Shown: positions 28,540-40,603, counted from the stretch's first letter. The stretch is 64,000 nucleotides of DNA from Lyngbya sp. CCAP 1446/10 (GCF_026130175.1 NZ_JAIGNI010000001.1:169371-233370), one strand, 5' to 3'. Translations and numbers: made by a program. The notes: a model not told the origin generated them from the letters alone.

Positions 28540-30243
28540 ATGAAACCTTCCCTTCCTCAAGACGATCTGAACAAACAACAGCGCACCGATTACTTAACTC
28601 GCCAGCAACAAGCTTATCAGTTTGACTATAACAGTTTATCACCTTTGGCATTATTAAAAAGCGTGCCAGCGATCGAGAATTTTTCGAGCGACTATATTGG
28701 AGAACGAATACTAGCAACCGCTGAACTTCCTGTAAATATGTTGGCAGTCCAGGCGAGATCTTTTCTAGATCCTCTCGACGAACTCCAAGACTATAAAGAC
28801 TTCTTTCCCGTGCTGCGGCTGCCTCAAGTTGCAAAGACTTACCAAACCGATCGCTCTTTTGCCGAACAGCGCTTGTCTGGGGCAAATCCGCTGGTGCTCC
28901 GCCTCTTAGATCCCAGCGATCCCCGCGCAGAAATCGTCACAAAACTGGCAACCGCGCAGCCATTATTGGAGCTCCCCACACTGTTACGGGAAAAAAGTAT
29001 TTACATTGCCGATTACACAGGTACTGACCCAAACTATCGCACGCCTGCTCGAATTCAAGGAGGAACCTATGAAAAGGGCAGGAAATACTTGCCGAAACCC
29101 CGTGCTTTCTTCGCTTGGCGGTGGACGGGAGTGCGCGATCGCGGTGAAATGGCACCCATTGCCATTCAACTAGACCCCAAACCGGGCAGCCATATCTACA
29201 CGCCATCCGATCCGCCCCTGGATTGGTTGTTTGCCAAAGTCTGCGTGCAGATAGCAGATGCCAATCACCACGAAATGAGCTCGCATTTAGGTCGAACCCA
29301 TCTTGTCATGGAACCGATCGCGATCGTCACAGCCCGACAGTTAGCTGAAAATCATCCCCTCAGCTTACTGCTCAAACCCCACTTCCGCTTCATGTTGACC
29401 AACAACAATCTCGCACGCACTCAGTTGATCAGTTCTGGAGGCCCAGTTGATGAGTTGCTGGCAGGAACCTTGGCAGAAACGATCGAAATCAGCAGAGAAG
29501 CTTGCACTACCTGGAGTCTCGATCAATTTGCGTTCCCAACCGAACTTAAAAATCGGGAAATGGACAACACAACTCAACTACCTCACTACCCTTACCGAGA
29601 TGATGGATTGCTGCTTTGGAACGCAATTAAAACCTTTGTATCCGGCTATCTCAACTACTTTTACCCGACGAAGGAGACAATTGCAGAGGATAGCGAACTG
29701 CAACGCTGGGCGCAAGAATTATCCTCAGATACAGGGGGTAAAGTCAAAGGAATGCCACAGCGCATTGACGATGTTCAACAATTGATTGAAATTGTCACAA
29801 CAGTGATTTTTACCTGCGGGCCGCAGCATTCGGCTGTGAATTACACCCAGCATCAATACATGAGTTTTGCCGCCAATATGCCTTTGGCTGCCTACCGGGA
29901 TATTCCGGCAATTCTCAAGCCAGATATTCCAGAAGTAATGACGGAACAGAAGCTTCTACAGTTGCTTCCGCCCTACAAACGAGCGGCAGACCAACTGCAA
30001 ATTCTGTTTACTTTGTCAGCTTATAAATATGACCGTTTGGGTTATTACGATAGATCTTTCCGAGAACTCTACCGTGCCACCTTCGACGAAGTTTTTGAGG
30101 GAACTCCCATTCAACAGTTAGTCAGACAGTTCCAGCAAGATTTGAATATCGCAGAACAGAAGATTGATGCCAACAATAAAAAGCGATTAGTGCCATATAT
30201 TGCTCTCAAACCTTCTTTAGTGATCAATAGCATCAGTATGTAA
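28540..30243 (+). CDS. lipoxygenase
   Basis: A 567-residue lipoxygenase catalytic domain without an N-terminal PLAT domain, which adds O2 to polyunsaturated fatty acids to give hydroperoxides. The His signature is exact: H244-x4-H249-x4-H254-x17-H272-x8-H281, in HHEMSSHLGRTHLVMEP and beyond; H249 and H254 are expected iron ligands. The distal ligands appear as GPQHSAVNY (His and Asn). The chain ends in INSISM, whereas the family nearly always ends in Ile, whose carboxylate is an iron ligand; here the last residue is Met. A desaturase gene that could supply substrate lies next to it in the opposite direction. Confidence 0.95.
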   Translation: MKPSLPQDDLNKQQRTDYLTRQQQAYQFDYNSLSPLALLKSVPAIENFSSDYIGERILATAELPVNMLAVQARSFLDPLDELQDYKDFFPVLRLPQVAKTYQTDRSFAEQRLSGANPLVLRLLDPSDPRAEIVTKLATAQPLLELPTLLREKSIYIADYTGTDPNYRTPARIQGGTYEKGRKYLPKPRAFFAWRWTGVRDRGEMAPIAIQLDPKPGSHIYTPSDPPLDWLFAKVCVQIADANHHEMSSHLGRTHLVMEPIAIVTARQLAENHPLSLLLKPHFRFMLTNNNLARTQLISSGGPVDELLAGTLAETIEISREACTTWSLDQFAFPTELKNREMDNTTQLPHYPYRDDGLLLWNAIKTFVSGYLNYFYPTKETIAEDSELQRWAQELSSDTGGKVKGMPQRIDDVQQLIEIVTTVIFTCGPQHSAVNYTQHQYMSFAANMPLAAYRDIPAILKPDIPEVMTEQKLLQLLPPYKRAADQLQILFTLSAYKYDRLGYYDRSFRELYRATFDEVFEGTPIQQLVRQFQQDLNIAEQKIDANNKKRLVPYIALKPSLVINSISM

Positions 30244-30420
30244 TACCAAATCCGGGTTAAAAACCGCTGATCCTACTCGGCGGTTAAAACCGCCTCTATA
30301 CAAACGAAGAGTCGGCGGTTGAAACCGCTTCTTGTCAAACGAAGTCCGCCTTCACGGACTGAAGAATCAAGTACCAGCCGTGGGTGCGCGGGCGCACCTT
30401 ACTTTTAAAACATGACTAAA
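30244..30420. repeat. tandem GGCGGTTGAAACCGC-type palindromes
   Basis: CGGCGGTTAAAACCGCC (30278-30294) and CGGCGGTTGAAACCGC (30314-30329) lie in the gap between the convergent lipoxygenase and desaturase genes. A GTGCGCGGGCGCACC palindrome follows at about 30386. These may terminate transcription from both sides. Confidence 0.6.
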
Positions 30421-31548
30421 TCAGCCTTTGTATTCTTCCAGAATACTGCAATTCACGGACATTTCTCCTAATGAATCAGTGAAGGTTACTTCATCTTTGT
30501 AATGCCGGGGTGTTTCCCTAAGCAACCGCCAAGCTTCTCCAGCATCAATTAAATTCATCCGATCGGGATAGTGAATTTGTAACAATTCTTGCACCATCGG
30601 GTAATAGTTTGAGTTGATGCTGGGGAAAATGTGATGTTCTGTGTGGTAGGAAAAATTCAAGTGCAGCAGGTCAAATATTTTAGGAACTCGCAGCGAAGCA
30701 CTATTGATCAGCGGGTCATTAATGCTGGTCATCCGGCAACCCATGTGGTTGGTGTAGATGTAAAACATTGCTCCTGCATGACCAAGTGCGATCGGCAAAA
30801 TGTACGCCAGAGTAACTTTAATCGGGTTAAAGTCTAGGTAAAACAAGATGCTGAGATGAATTCCTAGGATTCCCAGACATTCTAGGGCGATTGTCGATCG
30901 ATCTTTCGGACTAACTGTAAACGCAGCCGGTACGTAATCCACAGATTTATCGTTGAATAACAACACCGAGGACACGTTGCGGAAGTTATGCACTGTCCAC
31001 GATCCGGCCATTCCGACAATCAACCACAGCGGATTGACTTCTACCGACGGTACAAATAAATTTTGAATCCATTTTCCCCAAGTATCCGGTTGCTGGTACA
31101 GGTAATTGCGATCGGGGTCTGCTAAGGAATTTGTGGTATTGTGGTGTACGAGGTTGTGCAGGGATTTCCACTGAGTGGGTGGCATCAATAGCATACTTAG
31201 ACCTAAAAAGGCGATCGGATAAGTCAGCCAAGACTTTTTCTGAACGCTACCGTGCATCAAGTCGTGGGAGCTAAATAGCAAAACTATGATACTATTGCCC
31301 ATAATCGCGGCTAAAGGTAAGTAAAGCCATAAAAGATAGACAGGCCAGCGATCGAGATAGTCGGCAATCCCCCATCCCAACAATAAAATTCCCAGATTGA
31401 TTAAGAGTATTGTTAACTTGCTAGGATCGGGTTCAAAAGCCTCTGGTGGCAGCAGCGGACGCAATTTTTTAATGTATGTCGATTGATTAATTAGCGTTTC
31501 GCGATCGACTGTCTCGTCTGAAGAAATGAGCATTTTTTCTGAATTCAT
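30421..31548 (-). CDS. membrane fatty acid desaturase family protein
   Basis: A 375-residue integral membrane desaturase. The three His boxes that hold the di-iron centre are HDLMH, HNLVHH and HTEHH, in the usual order and spacing, with hydrophobic helices between them (for example LTILLINLGILLLGWGIADY). The fatty acid position or other substrate (such as a carotenoid) cannot be assigned from motifs alone. ATG 31548 fits the family. It converges with the lipoxygenase gene. Confidence 0.88.
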   Translation of the reverse strand: MNSEKMLISSDETVDRETLINQSTYIKKLRPLLPPEAFEPDPSKLTILLINLGILLLGWGIADYLDRWPVYLLWLYLPLAAIMGNSIIVLLFSSHDLMHGSVQKKSWLTYPIAFLGLSMLLMPPTQWKSLHNLVHHNTTNSLADPDRNYLYQQPDTWGKWIQNLFVPSVEVNPLWLIVGMAGSWTVHNFRNVSSVLLFNDKSVDYVPAAFTVSPKDRSTIALECLGILGIHLSILFYLDFNPIKVTLAYILPIALGHAGAMFYIYTNHMGCRMTSINDPLINSASLRVPKIFDLLHLNFSYHTEHHIFPSINSNYYPMVQELLQIHYPDRMNLIDAGEAWRLLRETPRHYKDEVTFTDSLGEMSVNCSILEEYKG

Positions 31549-32066
31549 TGTTTGCTAATTACACCCTAATTTCAGTCAGATTGTTTTTCCTTTTTTAATT
31601 ATATCGACTTTGTGATAATTTAGGATTGGCAAATCATGATTTTGTGAAATTTATAACTGTTACCCAGACGTTTGACACATATAGCAGTTGACAGTTGACA
31701 GTTGCATAATGGGAATCAAATTATTGATGTTTGACGGGTATCGGCTCTATTCATTCCGGTTATTTATGTCCTCACCGATGTGGCAGTTGCTATATCATAA
31801 AAACGTAATTATTGGAAGTTTTTAATTCTCAGCCATCCGTATAGAAAATCAAATCAAGCCACAAAAATATATCCTATTGCTCTAGATTTGGAATCTCATG
31901 TCATCTCCGATCGATCGCCTACAATAATTTTTTTTCGTAGTACGGCTATTAGTCTTTGTTTACTAAAAGCCGACTGATAGGACTGAACTCCTCACTACAA
32001 AGTTTGTTTAAAAAAGATGCTCTCTCTTGAATTCCATTCAACAGCTAAGCCGGAGAACATAACTCC
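31549..32066. other. intergenic region, no gene seen
   Basis: 518 bases of AT-rich DNA between two minus-strand genes. It has a short CAGTTGACAGTTGACAGTTG triple repeat at about 31684 and no coding signal. Confidence 0.45.
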
Positions 32067-33332
32067 TTAAAATTGTCCGTTACCTTGAACAATTTCTTTA
32101 ATTGTCGTCAGCGTATCTAGCCCGATCAATCCTCGACGATAGCCTTTTTGGTTGGACATTCCCAAAAATATCGCATCTCCCTGATTTTGATAGCGCCAAA
32201 ACCGAGGCGAGGCATTAATAAAAGTAGAGGCGCTGTTCACATCCAGAGCAAATTGGCGGCTTTCTAGGTAAGATTCAGTGGCGATGCAGTCAGCGTGGCC
32301 ACTGCTGTAGCGGTTGATCCAGCCGATCGCAATTTCCAGACTGTCAACAACTTTAAACGCGATGGTTTTGTTTAAATAAGGTTGAGTCCACTCGTAGGGC
32401 TCAGCCAGCTTCAACTCTGGGAAATCTGCGACGAGATCTGCGTCTCCGCTAATTTGAAAGCCTTTTTCTTTTAAACTGTTCCACAGCCTGACTAAAGAAG
32501 AAGGCTTTTGATTGCGATCGATCAGCACTTTCTCGATCGCATTTACCGGATCTGGCACACTTTGATGGCTGTCCAAAATCATCCACCTTGCCATCTCCAA
32601 ACTACCAGTCGGCGACCAATAGAGGTAACAATTGCCCATTGCCGATCGCAACACGGGCGCTGTGCACAGCCTTACCACTTGCTGCACCAAACTCGGTCTA
32701 CCGTAGGGAATAATTAAATTGAGATATTGGTCTTGAGTCACCAAATCCCGGATCGAAGCGCCCCGATCCGGCGGGAGTACCTGCAAACATCCTGACGGCA
32801 AACCGACCTCATCGATCGCCGAAATCAAAGCTTCTCCAATTACAGCATTAGTTTGCCAGCTTTCGCTGCCACCTTTGAGAATCAAGCTGTTAGCGCTTTT
32901 GAGACACAAACCAGCCGCGATCGCCCCCAACTCTGGAAACGCCTCGTAAATTAGCGCGATCGCCCCCAGCGGCAGCGATTGACAGTATACCTGACAGCGA
33001 TCGACCTGATAAGAAGCATTGATCACTCTGCCGATCGGATCTGGCATTTCCCCCAACCGTTCCAGAATTTGAACAGTTGTCTTAATCCTTTCGGGTGTCA
33101 GCTTCAGCCACTCCACAATCAACTCAGGAATCGCCATATCGCGACTCGCTTCTAGATCCAGAGTATTTGCTTCTAAAATGTCATTTTGGCGACGTTTGAG
33201 TGCGATCGCCATCGCCTGCAAACCAGCAGCGCGATCCGTACTTTTTGTCGCCGCCAACTCCATAGAAGCTTGATAAGCGTGGCGGGCGACATTTGCCCCC
33301 TCTGATGAATGGCTAAAATCCTCTATGATCAT
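32067..33332 (-). CDS. glutamate-5-semialdehyde dehydrogenase paralogue lacking the catalytic Cys
   Basis: A 421-residue protein with the full ProA (gamma-glutamyl phosphate reductase) fold. Recognisable parts are PLGAIALIYEAFPELGA, LKSANSLILKGGSES, NLIIPYGRPSLVQQV and the C-terminal SGHADCIATES. ProA normally has the catalytic Cys in P-x-x-C-N-A/T, but here the segment is PDPVNA, with Val263 in that place. The usual GICHVYVD strand is GNCYLYWS. The protein is therefore probably not a working reductase, or works differently. The upstream gene of a small zinc-ribbon membrane protein ends four bases before the start, so the two form an operon. A second, normal proA elsewhere in the genome is expected. 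Confidence 0.88.
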   Translation of the reverse strand: MIIEDFSHSSEGANVARHAYQASMELAATKSTDRAAGLQAMAIALKRRQNDILEANTLDLEASRDMAIPELIVEWLKLTPERIKTTVQILERLGEMPDPIGRVINASYQVDRCQVYCQSLPLGAIALIYEAFPELGAIAAGLCLKSANSLILKGGSESWQTNAVIGEALISAIDEVGLPSGCLQVLPPDRGASIRDLVTQDQYLNLIIPYGRPSLVQQVVRLCTAPVLRSAMGNCYLYWSPTGSLEMARWMILDSHQSVPDPVNAIEKVLIDRNQKPSSLVRLWNSLKEKGFQISGDADLVADFPELKLAEPYEWTQPYLNKTIAFKVVDSLEIAIGWINRYSSGHADCIATESYLESRQFALDVNSASTFINASPRFWRYQNQGDAIFLGMSNQKGYRRGLIGLDTLTTIKEIVQGNGQF

Positions 33333-33336
33333 TTAA

Positions 33337-33741
33337 TTAACGCCTGTAAGCTAGCCATACCATCAACGCCGGCAGCATTGCTAGCAGCACAGCGACCATT
33401 GCCCACAGAATAACATTTGGGCCCGGCGAGTGTAGCGCCAGGGGCAACCAAATCACTATAGGCACCAAAATCATCCCCAGGGCCAGGGGCAAGTAGTGGG
33501 CTTTCAAACCCGGATTTGCTCTGTTCCAGTGCTCGCCAGTCCATCGCCAAGCCTGCTTGTAAGGATAGTTTGTTGATAGTTGCTCGATCACGTGTCCGCT
33601 TTCGTCCAACACAAATATTTGCTGACAACGGTTGCAGCCAAAGGCTTCTGTCAGTATTATCGGCACGAGACGACCCCTCCGCCGGCAAGGGCAGGGGTAC
33701 TCATCGTTTAAGTCAATCTTTGGAGCTTTTTGGGATGGCAC
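33337..33741 (-). CDS. small zinc-ribbon-like membrane protein
   Basis: A 134-residue protein. The N-terminal 45 residues have paired Cys motifs (YPCPC and CNRCQQIF) that could bind zinc, followed by a helical linker (WRWTGEHWNRANPG) and two transmembrane helices (LPLALGMILVPIVIWLPLAL and VILWAMVAVLLAMLPALMVW). Function unknown. It is the first gene of an operon with the ProA-like protein. Confidence 0.75.
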   Translation of the reverse strand: MPSQKAPKIDLNDEYPCPCRRRGRLVPIILTEAFGCNRCQQIFVLDESGHVIEQLSTNYPYKQAWRWTGEHWNRANPGLKAHYLPLALGMILVPIVIWLPLALHSPGPNVILWAMVAVLLAMLPALMVWLAYRR

Positions 33742-33990
33742 GGGCGATCGGATAAAAAAAGCGTTTTTGCAAAAATAATCGTTAACACATCTACTTAATC
33801 AGACTTTTCAATTCTGCCCAATTAAGACTTGTAACTGCCTGTTCCGAGCGATCGCCCGATCGACAATTTCTACTTGCAAGTTCTGGACTCAATTTTACCA
33901 TCAACTTAGGTATTTTTAACCATTATCAAAGCAAAACCGAAAAGTTTCTTGCGATACTTTCCGGTTTTGTTTATTTTCTTGATTTTTCAA

Positions 33991-34062
33991 AGCGGGTGAC
34001 GCGATTCGAACGCGCGACATTCACCTTGGCAAGGTGACGCTCTACCACTGAGCCACACCCGC
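33991..34062 (-). tRNA. tRNA-Gly (GCC)
   Basis: A 72-nt cloverleaf on the minus strand. The acceptor GCGGGTG pairs with CACCCGC, the D arm is GCTCAGTGGTAGAGC, the anticodon loop is TTGCCAA within a TCACC/GGTGA stem, and the T arm is GCGCG-TTCGAAT-CGCGT (with one G-T pair). The discriminator is T. The 3' CCA is not encoded. Confidence 0.97.
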
Positions 34063-34283
34063 ATTTCCTGCGCACTTAAATATAATCTCTCACTTCTGGG
34101 GATTTGTCAAGTCTTTTTTGTAAGTTTTTTTTTCATAAACCCAGTCAAAGCGCCCCAATGCCTCTGCCAGCCTAAAATTCGAGCAGCCCGATTCTTAAAA
34201 AAATCAGTAATTGCATTGTTTTTGACCGTCATCCGCCGAAAGCAAAGCTACAATCAAGCTGCAATTGTGGGAGAACACTGCTC

Positions 34284-34424
34284 ATGTCAGACTTAAATCG
34301 CGGAATCATGAAGTTCAAGGGAGCTGACAGCCCGATCGCGATCGCCATTTCGGCGATCGTCCTTGGCGGCGGCATCGGCTTCCTCATCTGGTGGGCGCTG
34401 CAATCAGCCTACACCTTCAGCTAA
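34284..34424 (+). CDS. 46-residue single-pass membrane peptide
   Basis: A small ORF with a good ribosome site (GGGAG, nine bases upstream). The peptide begins MSDLNRGIMKFKGADSP and then has one transmembrane helix (IAIAISAIVLGGGIGFLIWW), ending in LQSAYTFS. The size and layout are those of small subunits of cyanobacterial photosynthetic or NDH-1 complexes, but I cannot match it securely to a named one. It contains native-type GCGATCGC octamers, unlike much of the island to its right. Confidence 0.7.
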   Translation: MSDLNRGIMKFKGADSPIAIAISAIVLGGGIGFLIWWALQSAYTFS

Positions 34425-34496
34425 AAGACGAATAGAACGCAAAACCTAGAAAGCATTGCTCAGAAGGAGACCAGATTGTGAGCAAGACGTATATGA

Positions 34497-34658
34497 CACG
34501 CCCGCCAGGGAGAGAACACTCTGTGGCGGCACTACTTGGCGCGGTTGCATCGCAAGACCTTGTGCTACTCCAAGTCTGCCCTTGATGTTGAAGCGATCGC
34601 TCCGCTTGCTGCTTCACTAATTGAAGGATGGGACAGTGCCTCGCTTAGCCAATTATAG
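34497..34658 (+). pseudogene. IS1 family transposase remnant (C-terminal part)
   Basis: The open frame after the TGA at 34494 reads HARQGENTLW, then RHYLARLHRKTLCYSKS, which is the characteristic C-terminal stretch of IS1-type transposases of cyanobacteria. After that the reading diverges (ALDVEAIAPLAASL) and stops at 34658. There is no start codon or N-terminal half, so this is a relic. It lies 93 bases upstream of geosmin synthase. Confidence 0.75.
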
Positions 34659-37052
<2,394 letters not shown>

Positions 37053-37138
37053 GTTTTTCTGTTGTGTTTTTTTTGTGAGCATTCGGTCTAGTGAGACCGA
37101 GTAATTGTTTAGTAACCAGAAACGTAGAGGATTAAATT

Positions 37139-38548
37139 GTGACATATTCTAATGATTCGAGTCCCGATGTTGAAGGTCAACAACCCCAGTTAAGTTTAGG
37201 GACAGCCGCCGCCAGAAATTTGGCAACCACCACCAAATCTGCACCGCAGATGCAGGAAATTACATCCCGGTGGTTGTTGAAGCTGTTGCCGTGGGTACAG
37301 ACAAAAGGTGGTGTGTTTCGCGTCAACCGTCGGTTGAGTTATACCGTGGGTGATGGACGAGTCACTTTCACCAACACTGGCGCAACGGTGCAGGTAATTC
37401 CACACGAACTCACCGAGTTGCCATTGCTGCGAGGGTTTGACAACGTTGATGTGTTGGCCGCCTTGGCGAACCAATTTGTGCAGCAGGAGTACGCCCCTGA
37501 CGACATCATAGTTGAGCTGGGTCAGGCTGCCGATCGCATCATCCTAATTGCTCATGGCAAGGTGAACAAGATTGGTGCTGGCAAGTATGGCGATGAAGTC
37601 GTTGTGGATGTGCTTGCCGACGGCGACCATTTCGGCGATCGAACTGTGGTAGAGTCCGAGGACACCTGGCATTACACACTCAAGGCTGTTACCAGAACCA
37701 TAGTGTTGTCGCTGCCCCAACAGGCATTTGAGCAACTGATGGGTCAGTCTGAGGAATTGCGTACTCATGTCGATCGGTTCCGCGCCCTCCAGAGTCAGCC
37801 CCAAACATCTCAAGGTGAAGCCGCCATTGAAGTGGCGACGGATCATGCTGAAGAGACTCCCTTAGCAGGAACCTTCGTTGATTACGATCTTTCTCCCCGC
37901 GAATATGAGTTGAGCATTGCTCAAACCGTGTTACGAGTAAGTACACGGGTCGCAGATTTGTACAACGAACCGATGAATCAGACCGAGCAACAATTACGGC
38001 TGACCGTCGAAGCATTACGAGAACGTCAAGAACACGAGTTGATCAATAACCGGGAATTCGGGTTGCTGCACAATGCCGACCTCAAACAGCGCATCCACAG
38101 CGCTAGCGGCACACCTAGTCCCGATGACATGGATGAATTGCTAGCAACGGTATGGAAGGAGCCGGCATTCTTCCTAGCTCACCCCCGCACGATCGCTGCC
38201 TTTGGTCGCGAGTGCAACCGCGTGGGTGTGTATCCCACCAGCATAGATATGAACGGCGCTCAAGTGACAGCTTGGCGCGGCGTACCGATTTTCCCCTGCA
38301 ATAAGATCCCCGTCACCAAGGCCCGCACCAGTTCTATCCTCTTGCTCCGTACTGGTATGGAAAAACAAGGGGTGATCGGCTTACATCAAACTGGTATCCC
38401 AGATGAATACCAACCTAGCTTGTCTGTCCGCTTCATGGGCATCAGTGAAAAGGCCATCATCTCCTACCTCGTCACCGCCTACTACTCCGCAGCGGTGCTA
38501 GTTCCTGACGCACTCGGCATCCTCGAAGATGTCGAAATCGGGCGCTAA
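37139..38548 (+). CDS. Family 2B encapsulin shell protein with cyclic-nucleotide-binding-like domain (copy 1)
   Basis: A 469-residue protein of the group long annotated as cyclic nucleotide-binding proteins next to MIB and geosmin synthase genes, now recognised as Family 2B encapsulins. Residues 1-92 form the N-terminal arm and start of the HK97-like fold; about 96-212 are the inserted cNMP-binding-like domain ([20 protein letters not shown], then AHGKVNKI and [10 protein letters not shown]); about 244-469 return to the HK97-like shell ([52 protein letters not shown]). The phosphate-binding Arg expected after GE-x-AL is not found ([12 protein letters not shown]). Start is GTG 37139 with GAGG eight bases upstream. 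Copy 2 follows after 148 bases. Confidence 0.92.
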   Translation: MTYSNDSSPDVEGQQPQLSLGTAAARNLATTTKSAPQMQEITSRWLLKLLPWVQTKGGVFRVNRRLSYTVGDGRVTFTNTGATVQVIPHELTELPLLRGFDNVDVLAALANQFVQQEYAPDDIIVELGQAADRIILIAHGKVNKIGAGKYGDEVVVDVLADGDHFGDRTVVESEDTWHYTLKAVTRTIVLSLPQQAFEQLMGQSEELRTHVDRFRALQSQPQTSQGEAAIEVATDHAEETPLAGTFVDYDLSPREYELSIAQTVLRVSTRVADLYNEPMNQTEQQLRLTVEALRERQEHELINNREFGLLHNADLKQRIHSASGTPSPDDMDELLATVWKEPAFFLAHPRTIAAFGRECNRVGVYPTSIDMNGAQVTAWRGVPIFPCNKIPVTKARTSSILLLRTGMEKQGVIGLHQTGIPDEYQPSLSVRFMGISEKAIISYLVTAYYSAAVLVPDALGILEDVEIGR

Positions 38549-38560
38549 ATATTCCTGAGA

Positions 38561-38647
38561 GGTTAAGGTAAACGAATTTTGTCAATAAGTAATTACGCTT
38601 AAAATCGAACGTAATTACTCATTGACAAAAGTGTTATTGCCTTAACC
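38561..38647 (+). repeat. long imperfect hairpin between the two shell genes
   Basis: GGTTAAGG at 38561 pairs with CCTTAACC ending at 38647, and inside it TTTTGTCAATAAGTAATTACG (38577-38597) pairs with CGTAATTACTCATTGACAAAA (38610-38630). The loop is about 12 bases. This would form a strong RNA stem starting 12 bases after the first shell gene and ending 49 bases before the second. It could tune or attenuate expression of the second shell, or be a small inserted element. Confidence 0.85.
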
Positions 38648-38696
38648 TCTTAATTATTTGAGCAGGCACTTTTGTTAGTAACTAGAGGATGAGGCA

Positions 38697-40103
38697 ATGA
38701 CTTATTCTAATGATTCGGGTTCTGATGTTGAGAGCGGACAATCTCAACTGAGTTTGGGTACAGCCGCCGCTAGAAATTTGGCAACAACCACCAAATCTGC
38801 ACCGCAGATGCAGGAAATTACACCTCGGTGGTTGTTGAAGATGTTGCCGTGGGTGCAGACGAAGGGTGGCACCTATCGAGTCAACCGTCGGTTGACCTAT
38901 ACCGTGGCTGATGGGCGACTGACTTTCAGCAACACTGGAACGGTGGTGGAGGTGATTCCCCAAGAACTTTGTCAGTTGCCATTGCTGCGAGGGTTTAACG
39001 ACACTGGAGTGTTGAGCGCCTTGGCTAGTAGGTTTGTGCAACAGGAGTTCGCGCCCGGTGACATCATCGTGCAGTCAGGTCAGCCAGCCGATCGCTTGTT
39101 CTTAATCGCTCATGGCAAGGTCAACAAGACGGTTGTTGGCAAGTATGGTGAGGAGCCTCTGCTGGATGGGCTGGCGGATGGCGACCATTTTGGCGATCGG
39201 GAGTTGGTGCAGTCAGAAAGCACTTGGAAGTTCACAATTAAGGCTGTCACCCGATGCACGGTATTGGCGCTACCACAACAGGCGTTTCGGGAAGCGATCG
39301 ATCGGTCAGAGGCTTTGCAGGCTCATGTTGAGCAGTTGAGGATTCGTGCCCAACAACCACAGAATAAGCATGGTGAAGCTTTAATCGCGTTGTCTGCGGG
39401 TCATGTTGGGGAAACCGAGTTGCCAGGGACTTTCGTTGATTACGAACTCTCCCCCCGCGAATATCAGTTAAGCATTGCCCAGACTGTGTTGCGAGTCAAT
39501 ACTCGCGTTTCCGATCTGTACAATGAACCGATGAATCAGACGGAACAACAATTGCGGCTGACGATTGAGGCATTGCGGGAACGGCAAGAACACGATTTGA
39601 TCAATAACCGGGAATTCGGGTTGCTACACAATGCTGACCTGAAACAGCGCATCCACACCCGCAGCGGCCCGCCTACCCCCGACGATTTGGATGAATTGAT
39701 TACCCGTCGGAGGAAGTCGAAGTTTTTCCTAGCTCATCCTAAAACTATTGCAGCATTCGGTCGGCAGTGCAATCGTCTGGGTATCTCTACAGAAAGCATC
39801 GATATGGATGGAACCAAGGTAATGACTTGGCGCAATGTACCGATTCTTCCCTGTAACAAGATTCCCATTACCAAGAACCAAACCAGTTCGATTCTGGTGT
39901 TGCGGACTGGTGAGGAAGATCAGGGTGTGATCGGGCTACATCAAACGGGTATCCCGGACGAATACCAACCGAGTTTGTCGGTGAGATTTATGGGTATCGA
40001 TGAAAAGGCGATCGCCTCCTATCTCGTCACTGCCTATTACTCTGCCGCCGTCCTTGTCCCTGATGCCCTTGGTATTCTGGAAGATGTGGCGATCGGGCGC
40101 TAA
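38697..40103 (+). CDS. Family 2B encapsulin shell protein with cyclic-nucleotide-binding-like domain (copy 2)
   Basis: A 468-residue paralogue of the preceding protein, with the same layout and long identical stretches (for example [20 protein letters not shown] and [17 protein letters not shown]). Differences cluster in the inserted domain ([40 protein letters not shown]) and in the loop near residues 325-345. As in copy 1 the canonical phosphate-binding Arg is missing. Start is ATG 38697 with AGAGGATGAGG upstream. The two shells may co-assemble into a mixed capsid. Confidence 0.92.
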   Translation: MTYSNDSGSDVESGQSQLSLGTAAARNLATTTKSAPQMQEITPRWLLKMLPWVQTKGGTYRVNRRLTYTVADGRLTFSNTGTVVEVIPQELCQLPLLRGFNDTGVLSALASRFVQQEFAPGDIIVQSGQPADRLFLIAHGKVNKTVVGKYGEEPLLDGLADGDHFGDRELVQSESTWKFTIKAVTRCTVLALPQQAFREAIDRSEALQAHVEQLRIRAQQPQNKHGEALIALSAGHVGETELPGTFVDYELSPREYQLSIAQTVLRVNTRVSDLYNEPMNQTEQQLRLTIEALRERQEHDLINNREFGLLHNADLKQRIHTRSGPPTPDDLDELITRRRKSKFFLAHPKTIAAFGRQCNRLGISTESIDMDGTKVMTWRNVPILPCNKIPITKNQTSSILVLRTGEEDQGVIGLHQTGIPDEYQPSLSVRFMGIDEKAIASYLVTAYYSAAVLVPDALGILEDVAIGR

Positions 40104-40603
40104 GCGTTCCTTGATTTTGTGTTTGTGCTATTAGTCCACCCCACAAGCAAACGGCAATTAAAGCTTTATAGCAGTTCTCACAAAGATTAGGTATGCCAAA
40201 ACCTGTGTTGCCCAGCTTTTTAAACTACAGCATATTCCAAGTTCAGGAACTACAGTAGCTGGAGCTTGTAACCCACATTCGGCACCCTCAACTATCACAA
40301 TCGGTTTTTGCTTGTTTTTATCGAGTAATTAAGTTTGAAATTATACTTTTGTAGCGCATATTTGCGGTGAATAACCTTTTAAAAGGCATAATTTATTACT
40401 TGAAAAATCGATTGTTGTGAGTAATTATACTGTGTGAAACTAAGCGGGTGGGGAATGTGGGTTAGGATCGTAGGTGCCACAAGGCTCGTAGAATGGTTAA
40501 TTTAAGTGCTGTATTCCAAGTCCCTACGGCTTGAGTGTCCGTTGAAGCGGCTGGCTGGTGGCTCAATTTAGTTCAAATTAGAACAATTACAAAAAAACAA
40601 GAA
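40104..40603. other. intergenic region between shell gene 2 and the prenyl synthase paralogue
   Basis: 500 AT-rich bases without a recognised gene, terminator or repeat. The gap is much longer than those between geoA and the shell genes, so the prenyl synthase may have its own promoter. The frame of the prenyl synthase is open back to a GTG at 40535, but that stretch has no family similarity. Confidence 0.45.

Noticed and set aside
37139..40103. Ordinary Crp-type transcription regulators
   Set aside because: No helix-turn-helix; the cNMP-like domain is inserted in the middle of a larger shell-type sequence.
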